DNA of 64,000 nt from CALBPI01 sp039821605 (GCA_039821605.1 JBCBNV010000004.1:310001-374000); one strand, 5' to 3'; counted from the stretch's first letter, positions 1 through 9,042 are shown. Translations and numbers: made by a program. Notes: a model not told the origin generated them from the sequence alone.

Positions 1-674
1 TGGCCCTGGCGGCTAACGCGCACGCACAAGAATTCACGCTGTCGATCTCGAGCAACGACTTCGTTGCCACGCCGGTCTTCAGTGACGTCACCACCTTCGA
101 CTTCGAGGTGGTCGTCGAGGGCGACCTTGCGCCCGGTGCCTACAACAACCCGCAGCTCGTCTCGGTCACCTACAGCGTGTCGGGTGATCTCGTGTCCGGC
201 ACACCGTCGGGATTCCCAAGCTTCGCGCTGCTGCGCGAGATCGCGGGCAGCGACTTCTACGCCCAGGGCAGCCTGCTGATCTTCGAGGTGGCCGACACTG
301 CCGTTCTCAGCGACGGCCTGCAGGTGGCCGAACTCGTTGGCGGATCTCTCGTGTTCACTTTCAACGGCCGCGAGATTGGTAACGGCCGTTTCCACCCCGC
401 GCTGTTTCAGCTCAACGCCGACGGCACGGGGCGCATTCAGAACTCGAACAACATCGTTCAGGAAGTCCCGTTGATCGAGGTTGGCTTCGGCGAGGAATAC
501 GTCACCGACCTGGCCTTCGACCCGGGCAACCTGACGATCGTCGCGGCACCGACCACGGCGCCGCCGCCGGGTAACCTGGGATCATCTGGAGGTGGGGCCG
601 TGAGCCTGGTCTTCTTCGCCGTGCTGTGGTGCGCCGTTATGGCTGCCGCGATGCGCCGGCGCTGGGCTGTCTGA
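1..674 (+). CDS. Secreted protein with GlyGly-CTERM-like tail (5' partial)
   Basis: The gene runs in from the left edge, so its start codon is missing. The frame is open from base 3 and the first visible residues (ALAANAHAQ) look like the end of a Sec signal peptide with an A-x-A cleavage site. About 190 residues of beta-rich polypeptide without a recognised domain follow. The C-terminus reads GSSGGG, then about 20 hydrophobic residues, then RRR. This matches the GlyGly-CTERM pattern that rhombosortase recognises for surface anchoring or release. The last 38 bases overlap convergently with the sensor kinase gene. Its function is unknown; extracellular location is inferred from the two sorting signals. 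Confidence 0.75.
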   Translation, partial: ALAANAHAQEFTLSISSNDFVATPVFSDVTTFDFEVVVEGDLAPGAYNNPQLVSVTYSVSGDLVSGTPSGFPSFALLREIAGSDFYAQGSLLIFEVADTAVLSDGLQVAELVGGSLVFTFNGREIGNGRFHPALFQLNADGTGRIQNSNNIVQEVPLIEVGFGEEYVTDLAFDPGNLTIVAAPTTAPPPGNLGSSGGGAVSLVFFAVLWCAVMAAAMRRRWAV

Positions 675-3303
675 AGCCCATACTCGCGCCGCGGACTGCG
701 ACGTTCTCTCCCGCGAGGGCATCTCGCAAGGCGCCCGTGGTGAACGGTTTGCGGATGAGCCGGTAGGGCAAGTCCGACGAGACGATGTCGTGGTAGCCCG
801 TCATGAGCACGACGTCGATGTGCGGCAGCCGCTCCGTGACCCAGGTCGCGAGACGCGGCCCATTCAGTGCACCAGGCATGCTGACGTCCGTCAGCAGGTA
901 GTCGAATCGCGCATCCCGCGACAGGTGCACCTGCGCCGCGTCACCGCAATCCACCCGCACGGTATCCAGGCCAAGCCGCGCCAGAACCGTCATCACCATC
1001 TCGGCAACGCCATCGTCGTCTTCGACGAGCATGAGCCTGCGGCCATGGATACTCGGCGCGGCGGCCTCCGCCCTCGCCGGCGTCGAGAGCTCGTCCTGCG
1101 GGGTTTCGTGCGTGCGTGGCAGCAGCATCTGCACGAGTGTCCCTTCGCCCGCCTGGCTCCGAATTCGCAGGTCGCCGCCGCTCTGGCGCACGAAGCCGTA
1201 CACGGAACTCAAGCCCAGGCCCGTGCCCATCTGGTCTTTTCGGGTGGAGAAGAACGGCTCCATGGCGCGTTGTGCCTGATCGCTTGTCATTCCGATACCG
1301 GTGTCGGCAACGCTGATCTCCACATACTCGCCGGGCTGCAGATCGCCAAAGCCCGGCAGGTCATCGGCGCCGAGCTCGCGAATGCGTGACACGATGTTTG
1401 CGTGACCGCCCTCGGGCATGGCGTGGCAGGCATTGCTGAGCAAATTTAGGATCGCCGTCGTCAGCAGCGCGGGGTCCACGAGCAAGGCGGCGCCATCGGT
1501 GCGGTCCTCGATGTGCAGCGTGACCCTTTCGGCCACGGATGACATGAGCAGCGCCTCGTTGGCTTCGAGGTAGTGACCGACGCGAACAGCACGCGGTGCC
1601 ATTTCCAGCTGGCTCGAGAACGCAAGGAGCTGGCGGATGATGCTCGAGCCATGCGAGACCGAGTGCCCGGCGGCGTCGAGGGCGCGCGCGCGATCCCCTG
1701 GCTCTGCTTCGCCATCCGCGAGGATCTCGTGCGCGCTGGCGACCACCTGCAGGAGGTTGTTGAAGTCATGTGCGACGTTGCCCGCGATGCGCGCGATGGC
1801 CTCGGCGCGACGGTTCCTGTCGAGCGCCTTGCTCATGTCGGCCTGCGCGCGCAGGTTTTGCTCCAGTTCTCGCGTCTTCTCACCGACGAGCTGCTCGAGC
1901 GCCTCGTTCTGCGCCTCTTTTTGTGCCATGAGTTGCTGCGTGGCGCGACGGCGTGTGGTGAGCCACACCAGCGCCATGGCCCCGATGATGGCCGCGAACA
2001 GCAGCAGGATAACCAGCTTGCGCTTTTCCCACTCCGCCTCGCTGCGGGCCAGTGCTTCGCGAGCCTCGGCCTCCACACGCTGCAGCTCCATGCTGCTGTT
2101 GGCAGCCGCCAACCGGGCATTGAAGTAGGCCGATCGACTCGAGGACACCAGAACATGATGCGCCTCGTCGGCCTGCGCGATCGCGCGCAGCAGCTCGGCG
2201 TCACCGGTACGGCCGGACAGACGCAGCTTCGCCTCAAGTTCGAGGCGCAGAGCGTCGATGCGCCGGCGGGGCACCTGCTCCTGCTCGAGATCGATCGCGC
2301 CAATGACGCTTAGGACTCGGTCGTACTCACCGAGCGCCATGAGCGTCCGCGCAACCGACAAGCGGGCCTCCGTCGCCTCGTTGATGCGGCCCTGCAGCAG
2401 GCTCACGCTGCGCTCGGCGTTGGCCAGGGACTCCGCCAGGTCACCGCGTTCGCGAAGTGCGTCCGCAAGAAACTTATGCGCCGAACCGAGCAATAGCGGT
2501 GGCGCCGGGTTGGATCGATTGATGTAGGCGGTCAATCCGTCGATGGCGAGATCGAGCTTGCCCTCGATTCGGCATAGCTCGAATTCATGCAGCAACAGTG
2601 AGTCGGTTATGAGTACGTCAGGGCGACGATCCATGATCGGCCGGAGCTGCTCGAGCGTCTGGCGCGCCGACACGAAGTTGCCCTGGTCGATAAGAATGAC
2701 GGTCAGGTTGTTGCCCGCGTGCAGCGCCGTGATGTCGTCATTGTCCGCGAGCGCCTCGCTCATGGCCGACTCGAAGATGTCTGCTGCCGCGTCGGAGCGA
2801 CCGACGTTGTTGAGGATCAGGCCATAGTTGACGCGCGCCCGATTGAGCGGGCCTGCGGGTACGCTGCGTGACGGCGCCGCCAGTAATGACTCGTAGGCGC
2901 GGACGGCGCTCTCGCGATCCCCGCCGAGAAAGATCAGAGCCGCATCGAGCGAGCGGCAGCGGAATGCCAGTGCGGCAAAACTGTCAGGATCGATTCTGGG
3001 GCACAGGCTCTGGATTTGCTCGCGTGCAAGTTCGATCTCGTTGAGGCGCATGTTCGCAACGGCCTCGACGATGCGGGCTTTGATCCAGACGGGATTGTCA
3101 GGTGTACCCAGCGCACCAAGCGCGGCGTCGACCCGCGCGACCAGCTCAGGCCGTTTGTCGGGCGGGGAGTTGAGTTCGTTGAATGCCTGGTCGAGATCCT
3201 GAAGAAGTTGCGGAGAAACTTCGCCGAGAGCCCTCGGTGGGACAAATATCAGAAGCAGGGCGCATACGGTGGTGAGAGCACGTCGCGACACGAGTGGCTT
3301 CAT
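637..3303 (-). CDS. TPR-containing hybrid sensor histidine kinase/response regulator
   Basis: The 888-residue protein has a Sec-type N-terminal signal (1-27) and a periplasmic part of helical TPR-like repeats (about 30-400). A membrane segment follows at about 430-449, then a coiled coil (450-500). The HisKA motif VAHDFNNLLQVV places the phospho-His at 512. The HATPase domain shows an N box (NLLSNACHA, about 619), DTGIGM (about 667) and GTGLGLS (about 693). A C-terminal receiver follows (VEDDD at 760, phospho-acceptor Asp806 in LLTDVSMP, Lys852 in RKPF). It would autophosphorylate and pass phosphate to its own receiver. No dedicated output regulator lies next to it, so the partner is unknown. 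The TPR region is probably the sensor (inference). Confidence 0.92.
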   Translation of the reverse strand: MKPLVSRRALTTVCALLLIFVPPRALGEVSPQLLQDLDQAFNELNSPPDKRPELVARVDAALGALGTPDNPVWIKARIVEAVANMRLNEIELAREQIQSLCPRIDPDSFAALAFRCRSLDAALIFLGGDRESAVRAYESLLAAPSRSVPAGPLNRARVNYGLILNNVGRSDAAADIFESAMSEALADNDDITALHAGNNLTVILIDQGNFVSARQTLEQLRPIMDRRPDVLITDSLLLHEFELCRIEGKLDLAIDGLTAYINRSNPAPPLLLGSAHKFLADALRERGDLAESLANAERSVSLLQGRINEATEARLSVARTLMALGEYDRVLSVIGAIDLEQEQVPRRRIDALRLELEAKLRLSGRTGDAELLRAIAQADEAHHVLVSSSRSAYFNARLAAANSSMELQRVEAEAREALARSEAEWEKRKLVILLLFAAIIGAMALVWLTTRRRATQQLMAQKEAQNEALEQLVGEKTRELEQNLRAQADMSKALDRNRRAEAIARIAGNVAHDFNNLLQVVASAHEILADGEAEPGDRARALDAAGHSVSHGSSIIRQLLAFSSQLEMAPRAVRVGHYLEANEALLMSSVAERVTLHIEDRTDGAALLVDPALLTTAILNLLSNACHAMPEGGHANIVSRIRELGADDLPGFGDLQPGEYVEISVADTGIGMTSDQAQRAMEPFFSTRKDQMGTGLGLSSVYGFVRQSGGDLRIRSQAGEGTLVQMLLPRTHETPQDELSTPARAEAAAPSIHGRRLMLVEDDDGVAEMVMTVLARLGLDTVRVDCGDAAQVHLSRDARFDYLLTDVSMPGALNGPRLATWVTERLPHIDVVLMTGYHDIVSSDLPYRLIRKPFTTGALRDALAGENVAVRGASMGFRQPSAGASRQP

Positions 3304-3412
3304 AGCAGTCCATTGGCAACCACGAACCCCACAATACTATCGTGTTCCCGAAACGACGACGAGGCATGGGCGGATTATTTCGATCTAAAGCGCGTGCCGC
3401 GGCTGCACGCAC

Positions 3413-4297
3413 TCAGACCGTTGCGAGTGTGACCAGCAACAGCAGCAACCGGTAGGTCACCGTGGTTAGCTGCAACGCAAACAAACTCACGATCGCGAGT
3501 GTCGTCGCGATGAGCGTGCCCATGGCGTAGAAGCGCCGATAAGCGAAGAACAGGTAGGGCACGGTGATGAGCAGGCTCGCACCGCCCTCGACCAGGAAAT
3601 TTGCCGCCGGGTTCAGCCAATACGGTGTGCCGATGAGCGCCTGCAGGCCTGACGCCGCAGCGATGATGATGTGGGGCCACACCATGAGTACGAGGCAGTG
3701 CAACACAATGAGGTCGAACGCGTAGAAGTGCAGCGCGAACACCACGTGGTCCACGAAGGGCTTGCCGCGACCGACAGCGATCAGCGCGAGCCAGACGGCA
3801 AGTATCGGCACCATAACTACCACGAGCGACCGCGCGAGCAGCTCGCTCTGATTGTTGTAGACGACCTCAAAGGTGTCGGCGTCGAGGTCCGAACTCGACG
3901 TGGCGGCGGCAACCCAGTCGGCAACGGGCAGCGCTTCTGAGTACACCTGCCGTGTGAGCTGCGAGTCTAGCGGCGTGTTGTAGCCCGTGTAGGACGACAA
4001 CGGCTGAATCAGGAAGTAGGCCAGGTTGGCCAGAAGGAAGAGCTGCACGGGCCCTAGGAATGGTTTGCGTCGTCCTTCGGCAAACGCCTGGGTCAGCGCC
4101 CCGGGGCGACACACGAGCAGTTTGAGTGTTTGGATCAGCCGCGAGTCGACGTCCGTGACGTCTTCGAACGCGCGCCGCAGAAACGCCACGACGGTGCGAT
4201 CCGCATGGGTGATGCGCCGTTCGCCACACTGCGAACAGAAGTCCTCAGGTTGCACCGCGCCGCAACTGACGCAGTGGTGCACGCTGGCCTCGGTCAT
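3413..4297 (-). CDS. DUF3667-type zinc-ribbon membrane protein
   Basis: The 294-residue protein starts with a four-cysteine zinc ribbon (C9-x2-C12 and C21-x2-C24, reading CVSCG...CSQCG). A cytoplasmic stretch with RPGALTQAFAEGRRKPFLGP follows, then about five hydrophobic membrane segments up to the C-terminus. This order is typical of the DUF3667 family, whose function is not known. The gene stands alone on the minus strand. It lies about 110 bases downstream of the kinase start and is back to back with the TPR gene. Family assignment rests on the ribbon plus the RPG...R(K)P(F/Y) block; nothing in the context suggests a substrate. Confidence 0.7.
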   Translation of the reverse strand: MTEASVHHCVSCGAVQPEDFCSQCGERRITHADRTVVAFLRRAFEDVTDVDSRLIQTLKLLVCRPGALTQAFAEGRRKPFLGPVQLFLLANLAYFLIQPLSSYTGYNTPLDSQLTRQVYSEALPVADWVAAATSSSDLDADTFEVVYNNQSELLARSLVVVMVPILAVWLALIAVGRGKPFVDHVVFALHFYAFDLIVLHCLVLMVWPHIIIAAASGLQALIGTPYWLNPAANFLVEGGASLLITVPYLFFAYRRFYAMGTLIATTLAIVSLFALQLTTVTYRLLLLLVTLATV

Positions 4298-4400
4298 GAC
4301 ATGAGCTTACCGCGTCGTCATGACGATGTGCCATGTGTCGTTTAGCCGGCTCCGCGATTCGACTGTGTTATACAAGCGTATTGCAACCGGCCGGGGATTG

Positions 4401-5972
4401 ATGGTGTTTGGTTCGATACGATCGCCGTCTGCCGCGCGGTGCGAACAGCGCCCCGCGCTGACACGCGTTGCAATGGCGCTGACCACACTGCTACTACTGC
4501 TGCCCGCCGTTGCGCAGTCAGCGCATCATGCGGGCGAGTCGAAAACGACCGACAGCGCGCTGCGCAACTATGCCGGCCTCGGCGCCATCAGTTTCCCGAA
4601 CTCGGGCGCGCCTGAGGCGCAGGATGCGTTCTACCAGGGCGTGTTGCTGATGCACAGCTTCGAGTTCACGCCGGCGGCCGAAGCGTTTCGCGAGGCCCAG
4701 GCAATCGACGCGGACTTCGCGCTGGCCTACTGGGGCGAGGCGATGACCTACAACCACCCGTTGTGGCGCCAGCACGACGCAGAGCGTGGCGCCGGAACGC
4801 TGGCGAGGCTTGCGGCAACGCCCGCTGCACGACGTGCCAAGGCCGGCAGCGAGCGCGAGGGGATGTATCTCGACGCGATCGAGATTCTGTACGGCTTCGA
4901 AGGCACCAAGGCCGAGCGCGATCGCGCCTACATGGAGGCCATGGCCGAGCTGGTTGCCGCTTATCCGGATGATGACGAGGCGCGCACGTTCTACGCCTTG
5001 TCGATTCTCGGCAGCGTGGACGGCAGCCGTGACTTTGCCACTTACATGCGGGCTGCCGCGCAGGCGCTCCCGGTGTTCGAACGCAATCCGCGCCACCCCG
5101 GTGCCGCGCACTACATCATCCACGCCTTCGACGACCCCATTCACGCACCGCTGGGTCTGCCCGCCGCATTGGCCTATGCCGACATAGCGCCCGATGCCGC
5201 CCATGCGCAGCACATGACCTCACACATCTTCCTTGCTTCCGGCATGTGGGAACAGACGGTTGCCGCCAACGAACGCGCGCATGCCGTGCAGAACGCCGAC
5301 TACGCGGCGCGAGGCCGTCCTGCCAACGTCTGCGGGCATTATTCGTCCTGGTTGCACTATGGGCACCTGCAGCTCGGCCAGGTGCAACAGGCTGAAGCGC
5401 TTATGGATCGCTGCCACGAGCGCGTGCAGGGCGATGCGACGTTGGGCGAGTGGGCGTACTTCGTGTCGATGCGCGCGCGACAGATCCTCGATACCGACAA
5501 CGCGGGATGGGTCGAACGCTGGCAGGTGTCGGCTGAGCAGATACCCGGTGGTGGCTCGGACTGGGGCTACGGCAGCCCGGCGTTCAAGCATCGGGTCGCC
5601 GAAGCAATGGCCGGCCTGCAGTTGGGCAACACCGGCCGGGCGCGCGAGCTGCTCGAGCGGCGTGGTCCCGAGGCGACAGGTGCCGCGCTGCAGCTCGACC
5701 AGGTCGCGGGCATGCTGGCGTTGCACGACGGCGACATCGAGCGGGGCCTCTCGTTGCTGCGCCAGGCGGCTGAGACGGAAGCCGAGTTGCCGCTGGAGTT
5801 CGGGCCGCCGGGTACAGTGATGCCGTCTCACGAAGTGCTGGGTGCCGCGTTGCTGGCGCAAGGCCGATTTCCAGAAGCTGCCGATGCCTACCGCAGCGCA
5901 CTGGCGCGCACGCCGGGCCGATTGCCAGCTTTGCGAGGGCTTGCGGCAGCCAATGCGGCACTGGTGAACTGA
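4401..5972 (+). CDS. Periplasmic TPR-repeat protein
   Basis: This protein is about 523 residues long. An N-terminal hydrophobic stretch (MALTTLLLLLPAVAQSA) follows a basic region and looks like a Sec signal peptide. The rest is helical, with degenerate tetratricopeptide-like repeats, for example the block around FYQGVLLMHSFEFTPAAEAF and the C-terminal LLAQGRFPEAADAYRSAL. ATG 4401 was chosen because it gives a plausible basic n-region. An upstream in-frame ATG at 4320 and an internal ATG at 4470 are alternatives; no strong Shine-Dalgarno decides between them. Proteins of this layout are common in proteobacteria and act as scaffolds. No partner can be named here. Confidence 0.8.
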   Translation: MVFGSIRSPSAARCEQRPALTRVAMALTTLLLLLPAVAQSAHHAGESKTTDSALRNYAGLGAISFPNSGAPEAQDAFYQGVLLMHSFEFTPAAEAFREAQAIDADFALAYWGEAMTYNHPLWRQHDAERGAGTLARLAATPAARRAKAGSEREGMYLDAIEILYGFEGTKAERDRAYMEAMAELVAAYPDDDEARTFYALSILGSVDGSRDFATYMRAAAQALPVFERNPRHPGAAHYIIHAFDDPIHAPLGLPAALAYADIAPDAAHAQHMTSHIFLASGMWEQTVAANERAHAVQNADYAARGRPANVCGHYSSWLHYGHLQLGQVQQAEALMDRCHERVQGDATLGEWAYFVSMRARQILDTDNAGWVERWQVSAEQIPGGGSDWGYGSPAFKHRVAEAMAGLQLGNTGRARELLERRGPEATGAALQLDQVAGMLALHDGDIERGLSLLRQAAETEAELPLEFGPPGTVMPSHEVLGAALLAQGRFPEAADAYRSALARTPGRLPALRGLAAANAALVN

Positions 5973-6037
5973 GCCAGCCTAAGCGACATTGCGTGCGCGG
6001 CAGCGCTGATAGTTTTTGCCCTAAGGCGTTGCCGCCG

Positions 6038-6247
6038 CTATTCCCAACGGAACACCTCGTCGAACGGTTTCTGCAGCACCTCGGCGATGCGAAAGGCCGT
6101 TTCCAGGCTGGGTGCGTACTTGCCGGCTTCAATCGCAGCGATGGTCTGGCGCGTCACACCGACGCGCCGGCCCAGGTCTGCCTGGGTCATCTCTCCGGCG
6201 AGAAAGCGCAGCGTGCGGACCGAGTTGGTGACCTGGCGCTCAGGCAC
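6038..6247 (-). CDS. Small XRE-family HTH transcriptional regulator
   Basis: This 69-residue protein is nearly all one helix-turn-helix domain (MTQADLGRRVGVTRQTIAAIE...YAPSLETAFRIAEVLQKPFDEVF). It is of the short Cro/C1 type in which the domain is the whole protein. GTG 6247 was chosen because it gives the usual family length and overlaps the end of the upstream membrane-protein gene by 8 bases, which suggests translational coupling. Longer upstream readings only translate the neighbour out of frame. This small-HTH plus DUF2178-like membrane protein pairing is widespread. A 16-bp palindrome upstream of the pair (6696..6711) could be its operator. Confidence 0.82.
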   Translation of the reverse strand: MPERQVTNSVRTLRFLAGEMTQADLGRRVGVTRQTIAAIEAGKYAPSLETAFRIAEVLQKPFDEVFRWE

Positions 6248-6671
6248 GAAGGCCTTGCCGGTAACCAATGAGTATGAGGCCGTGATGCACGACTTCGGCC
6301 AGCACAATCGCGAACAGCGCTGCGTGCACGATGTCCCAGCCCCCGGCCTCGAACGGCATGACGCACCCAACCACGATCATGCATGCGATGAGCACGTAGT
6401 AGGCGGCCGACGTGGCGTGTTGTTTCACGAGGAGGTCGCGCTCATCGGTGATTACCGGCTCGTCCTCGTCAGCACGAAAGTGGGCGACCAACCGATCGAC
6501 GCCCACCACCAGTGCGAGTAATACCAGAGCGGCGCCCAGCAGCGTGATACGACCTAGCTCTGTAGCTGTCTCATGCGCAGCAGGCACCAGTGCCACGGCG
6601 ATGAAGTAACCGCCGAAAACCAATGCCAGGGCGGCAAGCCAGACGTAAGCAAATCGTTCCTGAGGCAGCAT
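6240..6671 (-). CDS. Four-helix membrane protein (DUF2178-like), partner of HTH regulator
   Basis: The 143-residue protein has four predicted membrane helices (about 10-30, 42-62, 88-108 and 114-134). A charged cytoplasmic loop contains DEPVITDERDLLVKQHA. The DERD...K motif before the third helix is typical of DUF2178-like proteins that precede small XRE regulators. The stop overlaps the regulator start, so the two are co-translated. Likely regulation is through the palindrome and TTGACA element just upstream. Function is unknown; the pair is thought of as a regulator with its membrane partner (inference from gene pairing only). Confidence 0.72.
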   Translation of the reverse strand: MLPQERFAYVWLAALALVFGGYFIAVALVPAAHETATELGRITLLGAALVLLALVVGVDRLVAHFRADEDEPVITDERDLLVKQHATSAAYYVLIACMIVVGCVMPFEAGGWDIVHAALFAIVLAEVVHHGLILIGYRQGLRA

Positions 6672-6695
6672 GGATGGCTCCGATAGTGTGAGGCT

Positions 6696-6711
6696 AAATA
6701 GTTAACTATTT
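6696..6711. promoter_or_regulatory. 16-bp perfect palindrome, candidate operator of HTH pair
   Basis: AAATAGTTAACTATTT is a perfect palindrome 25 bases upstream of the membrane-protein start. A TTGACA element on the minus strand (6721..6726) lies 17 bases away from AACTAT inside the palindrome, so a repressor bound here would cover the -10 region. The segment is strikingly AT-rich against its surroundings. Autorepression by the adjacent XRE protein is inferred. Confidence 0.5.
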
Positions 6712-6802
6712 TGAACACAATGTCAAAAATTATTAACATTAACTAACACGCGTTTAGCAGGCACCATCCAGTGGGCGAAGACGCCGAGCCGAGGTGCCGC
6801 GT

Positions 6803-6942
6803 TGGGAGATCGCCGCGCCGCTTCGCGGCTCGCGATGACGGGTTTTCTTCGGCGTCGGCCGCCCTTGCCCGTCATTGCGAGGGGCCGAAGGCGGTTCCCC
6901 GTCATTGCGAGGGGCCAAAGGCCCCGCGGCAATCTCCCAACG
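6803..6942. repeat. Dispersed GGAGATTGCCGCG/CGCAATGACG repeat, cluster 1
   Basis: There is one copy near 6803..6840 (GGGAGATCGCCGCG ... CTCGCGATGACG). A complete copy in the opposite orientation lies at 6901..6942 (GTCATTGCGAGG ... CGGCAATCTCCC), and a half copy lies at 6870..6890. Each copy is an imperfect inverted repeat with a short GC-rich centre. The same element recurs near 12.7 kb and 18.2 kb. It is of the REP/MITE-like intergenic type. It also makes the amidohydrolase frame look longer than it is. Confidence 0.8.
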
Positions 6943-6980
6943 CTATGATGTCGTCAGACAAGAACCCCGAGACCCAAACC

Positions 6981-7787
6981 ATGATCATCGACGCCTGGGC
7001 TCAGCACCCGACGCTGCGCCACGCGCAAAGCCCGATCTTCGAGTCGCTGCGTCGCTGGACCAAGACTGAAGCGCCTGCCGAGGCACCACCCGTAGCAACG
7101 ACGATCGCCGCCATGGACGCTGGCGGCATCGACAAAGCCCTCATCAGCGCCTGGCAAGCCCCGCACCAGGACCTCATCACCAACGATGAAGTCGCGGCGT
7201 TCGTTGCCGAGTACCCCGACCGTCTTGCCGGCGTCGGCTCGGTCGACATCTCCAAGCCCATGACCGCCGTGCGCGAGATCCGCCGCTGCGTCGACGAACT
7301 GGGCTTCAAGGCGATCCGCATATTGCCCTGGCTATGCGAGCTTCCGCCCACGGACCGCCGCTTCTATCCCGTTTACACCACGTGTTGCGATGCGGGCGTC
7401 CCCTTCTGCACGCAGATCGGTCACACAGGCCCGCTCATGCCATCCGAAGTCGGGCGCCCGATGTACCTCGACCAGGTCGCACTCGACTTTCCCGAGCTCG
7501 TCATGGTCGGCGGGCACATCGGCTACCCCTGGACCGACGAGGCCATCGCGGTCGCGACCAAGCACGAGAACATCTACATCGACACTTCGGCCTACACGGT
7601 TGCGCGCTACCCGACGGTGCTCGTCGACTACCTGCGTGCCCATGGCCGACACAAAGTTCTGTTCGGCACCAACTATCCAATGATCCCGCCCGACAAAGCA
7701 CTGGCCGGTCTCGATGCCCTTGGGCTGGACGACGACGCCGGAGCCGCGTTTCTGGGTGGCAATGCACAGCGTGTGTTCGCGCTGTAA
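6981..7787 (+). CDS. Amidohydrolase family protein (TIM-barrel, amidohydrolase_2 type)
   Basis: The 268-residue protein begins MIIDAWAQHP, the usual opening of this amidohydrolase subgroup. It continues with a TIM-barrel-like sequence including AAMDAGGIDKALISAW, GFKAIRILPWLCELPPTDRRF, GVPFCTQIGHTGP and a final HKVLFGTNYPMIPPDKAL, the likely metal/catalytic Asp region where FGTDYP is usual. Here the Asp is Asn, so the typical Asp ligand is replaced. The start 6981 was preferred over ATG 6945/6948 because it matches the family; further upstream the frame runs into intergenic repeats. It sits 11 bases before a VOC gene, so the two are probably one operon. The substrate is unknown. Confidence 0.82.
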   Translation: MIIDAWAQHPTLRHAQSPIFESLRRWTKTEAPAEAPPVATTIAAMDAGGIDKALISAWQAPHQDLITNDEVAAFVAEYPDRLAGVGSVDISKPMTAVREIRRCVDELGFKAIRILPWLCELPPTDRRFYPVYTTCCDAGVPFCTQIGHTGPLMPSEVGRPMYLDQVALDFPELVMVGGHIGYPWTDEAIAVATKHENIYIDTSAYTVARYPTVLVDYLRAHGRHKVLFGTNYPMIPPDKALAGLDALGLDDDAGAAFLGGNAQRVFAL

Positions 7788-7798
7788 GGAGTTCTCAC

Positions 7799-8149
7799 AT
7801 GGCCAACAACCCTGTCATTCACTTTGAGATTGGCTGCACAAACACCGAAGGCACGCGTGCGTTCTTCGACGGCATGTTCGACTGGGACATTGGCGGCGCC
7901 GACCAGGGCTTCCCCATCAACACGGGCGACCCCAACGGGCCGACGGGCCATCTCGTGGGACTCGGCGCCGAGTGGGGGCACTATGTGACTGTGTACGTCA
8001 AAGTCGATGCGCTCGAAGCGGCGCTCGACAAAGCCGGCGAATTGGGCGGCAAAGTGCTCGTCGAGCCCATTGCGCTGCCCGAGCAAGGCCGCTTCGCGTG
8101 GATCGCTGCACCCGAGGGTCAGATCATCGGGCTCTGGGAAACGGCGTAG
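7799..8149 (+). CDS. VOC (glyoxalase/bleomycin-resistance) superfamily protein
   Basis: The 116-residue protein starts MANNPVIHFEIGCTN and continues GTRAFFDGMFDWDI, the usual first beta-alpha-beta module of a vicinal-oxygen-chelate fold. The second module includes VTVYVKVDALEAALDKAGELGGKVL and ends FAWIAAPEGQIIGLWE. The ATG is well placed behind AAGGA with 8 bases between. Eleven bases separate it from the amidohydrolase stop, so the two are likely co-transcribed. This family covers isomerases, dioxygenases and resistance proteins; the specific reaction cannot be told from this sequence. Confidence 0.85.
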   Translation: MANNPVIHFEIGCTNTEGTRAFFDGMFDWDIGGADQGFPINTGDPNGPTGHLVGLGAEWGHYVTVYVKVDALEAALDKAGELGGKVLVEPIALPEQGRFAWIAAPEGQIIGLWETA

Positions 8150-8232
8150 GTCGTCCGCCGCGAAACATTAGCCCGCTTGCGCGGGTCGTAATCGGTACAG
8201 GGGCCTCGGCCCGGAATCATGGAGCGAGTCTG

Positions 8233-9042
8233 GTGGCAGGCTTTATTCGCAAATCATTGCTGGGTGCCCTTGCGGCGATTGCGCTGGGCTACCTGGGTTT
8301 CGTCGGCTTTCTCTACGGCGCGCAGGAATCGTTAATCTTTAACGGGCACGTATTGCCCGCCGATCATGAATTCCAGACCGCGTTGCCCTACGAAGAGGTC
8401 TCGATCGAGTCCGACGGCGCCACGCTTAACGGCCTGCACTTCAAACAGGAAGACCCACGCGGGCTCGTGTTCTTCCTGCGCGGCAACAGCGGCAACCTGC
8501 AGTCGTGGACTACGGGAGTGGAGTTCTACCGCACCGTGAACTACGACATGTTCATGTTCGACTACCGCGGCTCTGGCAAAACGACGGGCGATATCGACGG
8601 CGAGGCGCAGTTGCACGCCGACGTGCGCGCCGCCTGGGATGTCATTGCGCCGCAGTACGAAGGCAAGCCCATCGTGCTTTATGGTCGGTCACTGGGAGCC
8701 GCGTTCGCGACGCGGCTGGCAACGGAGGTCGATCCCGATCTGCTCGTGCTGGTCTCGCCTTTCGAGAGCATGGTCACGATGGCGCAGTCTCGCTACCCGT
8801 TCGTGCCCGAGCAGATCCTGCGCTACCCGTTTCGAAACGACGCCCACATCGCCGAGGTCTCGACGCCCATCCTGCTCGTGCACGGCAATCGGGACCGGTT
8901 CATTCCGATCTCGCACAGTGAGGCCTTGCTCGAGCGGGCCGAGTCGCCCGCGGAGCTACTCGTGATTGAGGGTGCGGGCCATGGCGACATCCATCGCTAC
9001 CCGAGCTATCTCAACGGCCTGGCGGCCGCGTTGCCGAATTGA
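8233..9042 (+). CDS. Membrane-anchored alpha/beta hydrolase (BEM46/ABHD13-like)
   Basis: The protein is about 269 residues. An N-terminal membrane anchor (about 8-28) is followed by an alpha/beta hydrolase domain. The oxyanion loop is FFLRGNSGN and the nucleophile elbow GRSLGAA puts the serine at about 153. The acid lies in LLVHGNRDRFIP and the catalytic His in GAGHGDIHRYP. GTG 8233 was chosen because GGAG lies 8 bases upstream and because it gives a proper anchor; the frame further upstream translates the VOC gene out of frame. It is followed at once by a convergent lipoprotein gene. The substrate is unknown. Confidence 0.85.
   Translation: MAGFIRKSLLGALAAIALGYLGFVGFLYGAQESLIFNGHVLPADHEFQTALPYEEVSIESDGATLNGLHFKQEDPRGLVFFLRGNSGNLQSWTTGVEFYRTVNYDMFMFDYRGSGKTTGDIDGEAQLHADVRAAWDVIAPQYEGKPIVLYGRSLGAAFATRLATEVDPDLLVLVSPFESMVTMAQSRYPFVPEQILRYPFRNDAHIAEVSTPILLVHGNRDRFIPISHSEALLERAESPAELLVIEGAGHGDIHRYPSYLNGLAAALPN

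Noticed and set aside
1573..2313. Plus-strand frame opposite the sensor kinase
   Set aside because: The kinase motifs on the minus strand are complete and this frame has none.
6771..6980. N-terminal 70 codons of the longest amidohydrolase frame
   Set aside because: This part is the translated dispersed repeat; the family starts at MIIDAW.
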